Below, piece after piece: positions 13,061 through 13,351 of a stretch of DNA of 13,351 bases; within the stretch, counting starts at the first letter, position 1; each line of letters starts with the position of its first letter. The position numbers and the translations under genes are program-made. The DNA comes from UBA4735 sp035935465 (GTDB lineage Bacteria > Chloroflexota > Limnocylindria > P2-11E): positions 1-13,351 of the forward strand of contig DASYXA010000052.1 of NCBI GenBank assembly GCA_035935465.1, in the 5' to 3' direction. Under the pieces are notes generated by a model that saw nothing but the letters and a program-made list of their open reading frames with translations, made no database searches and was not told the DNA's origin.

Positions 13061-13351
13061 GCGCGCTGAACGAGCTCAACACGCTCGAGGCGAGCGGCCT
13101 GGTGCAGGTCGCGACCCTCGAGCCGGAGCTCGAGTACCTGTTCCGTCACGCGCTCGTCCAGGATGCGGCATACGGCTCGCTGCTCAAGCAGGACCGGCGC
13201 ACGCTGCACAAGCTCGCGGCCGACACGCTGCTCACCCTCTACCCCGAGCGCACCCGCGAGCTCGCGTCCGTGATCGCGCTCCACCTGGAGCGCGCGGGCG
13301 AGCCCGCGGCCGCGGCGGAGCACCTGGTCGTCGCGGGCGAGCACGCGCTCG
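13057..13351 (+). CDS. Continuation of the cyclase-ATPase (winged-helix/TPR region) in the -1 frame, runs off window
   Basis: From GTG 13057, which overlaps the preceding stop as GTGA (13057-13060), the frame stays open to the window end for 98 codons. It reads SALNELNTLEASGLVQVA, then PELEYLFRHALVQDAAYGSLLKQDRRTLHKLAADTLLTLYPERTRELASVIALHLERAGEPAAAAEHLVVAGEHAL. This is the segment that directly follows VIGRQF...LERLL in intact cyclase-AAA proteins, including the FRHALVQDAAYxSLL hallmark and the first TPR-like helices. So it is either the 3' half of one gene broken by a one-base frameshift, real or a sequencing error, or a separately translated subunit coupled by a GTGA overlap. No Shine-Dalgarno is obvious before GTG. 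Confidence 0.8.
   Translation, partial: MSALNELNTLEASGLVQVATLEPELEYLFRHALVQDAAYGSLLKQDRRTLHKLAADTLLTLYPERTRELASVIALHLERAGEPAAAAEHLVVAGEHAL

Overview
The window is high-GC bacterial DNA, densely packed with genes. Its gene content points to a high-GC Chloroflexota lineage (Limnocylindria or similar), with an actinobacterium as the alternative. The clues are tandem DUF3048 proteins, a class III cyclase fused to an AAA ATPase, an SCO4226-like DUF4242 protein, a twin-arginine lipoprotein substrate-binding protein, and start codons placed directly behind TANNNT -10 boxes. The assignment is inferred from gene style, not from a marker gene.

Layout, left to right. (1) The C-terminal end of an OsmC/Ohr-family protein (2-208, +) converges on a two-gene minus-strand unit: a six-cysteine YHS-domain protein followed by an ArsP-type permease (216-1678). 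Divergent from it are a small Met-rich SHOCT membrane protein (1720-1959) and a membrane-anchored six-Asp-box propeller protein (1956-2843). This block looks like a metal or metalloid handling locus, but the substrate cannot be read from the sequence. (2) A minus-strand ABC importer operon (6748 down to 2840) encodes a twin-arginine lipoprotein binding protein, a fused two-domain permease and an ATPase of the Fe(III)/2-aminoethylphosphonate-like class. (3) Divergent from the importer is a CvpA-family membrane protein (6813-7472), then a VapBC-type toxin-antitoxin pair (7508-8204). (4) Two tandem secreted DUF3048 paralogues follow (8282-11057): one is a lipoprotein, the other carries an extra N-terminal NBR1-like/Ig-like domain. 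(5) Last come a small DUF4242 protein (11115-11363) and a nucleotide cyclase-AAA ATPase regulator (11384-13060), whose C-terminal part continues in the -1 frame to the window edge.

The regulatory sequence is unusually readable. At least four starts (1678 minus; 6813, 7508 and 11384 plus) lie 6-7 nt after a TANNNT hexamer, the signature of leaderless transcripts. Other genes (1720, 11115, and probably 6748 and 9450) have recognisable Shine-Dalgarno sequences. In two genes the methionine expected from the family is encoded by CTG. No rRNA, tRNA, CRISPR array, insertion sequence or origin was seen. Intergenic gaps are all short, and no stretch over 300 bases lacks a gene. I found no clearly new multi-gene system. 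The best leads are the YHS/permease/SHOCT/propeller cluster, the overlapping divergent promoters at 6785-6806, the split cyclase-ATPase, and the intercistronic hairpin at 3927-3946.
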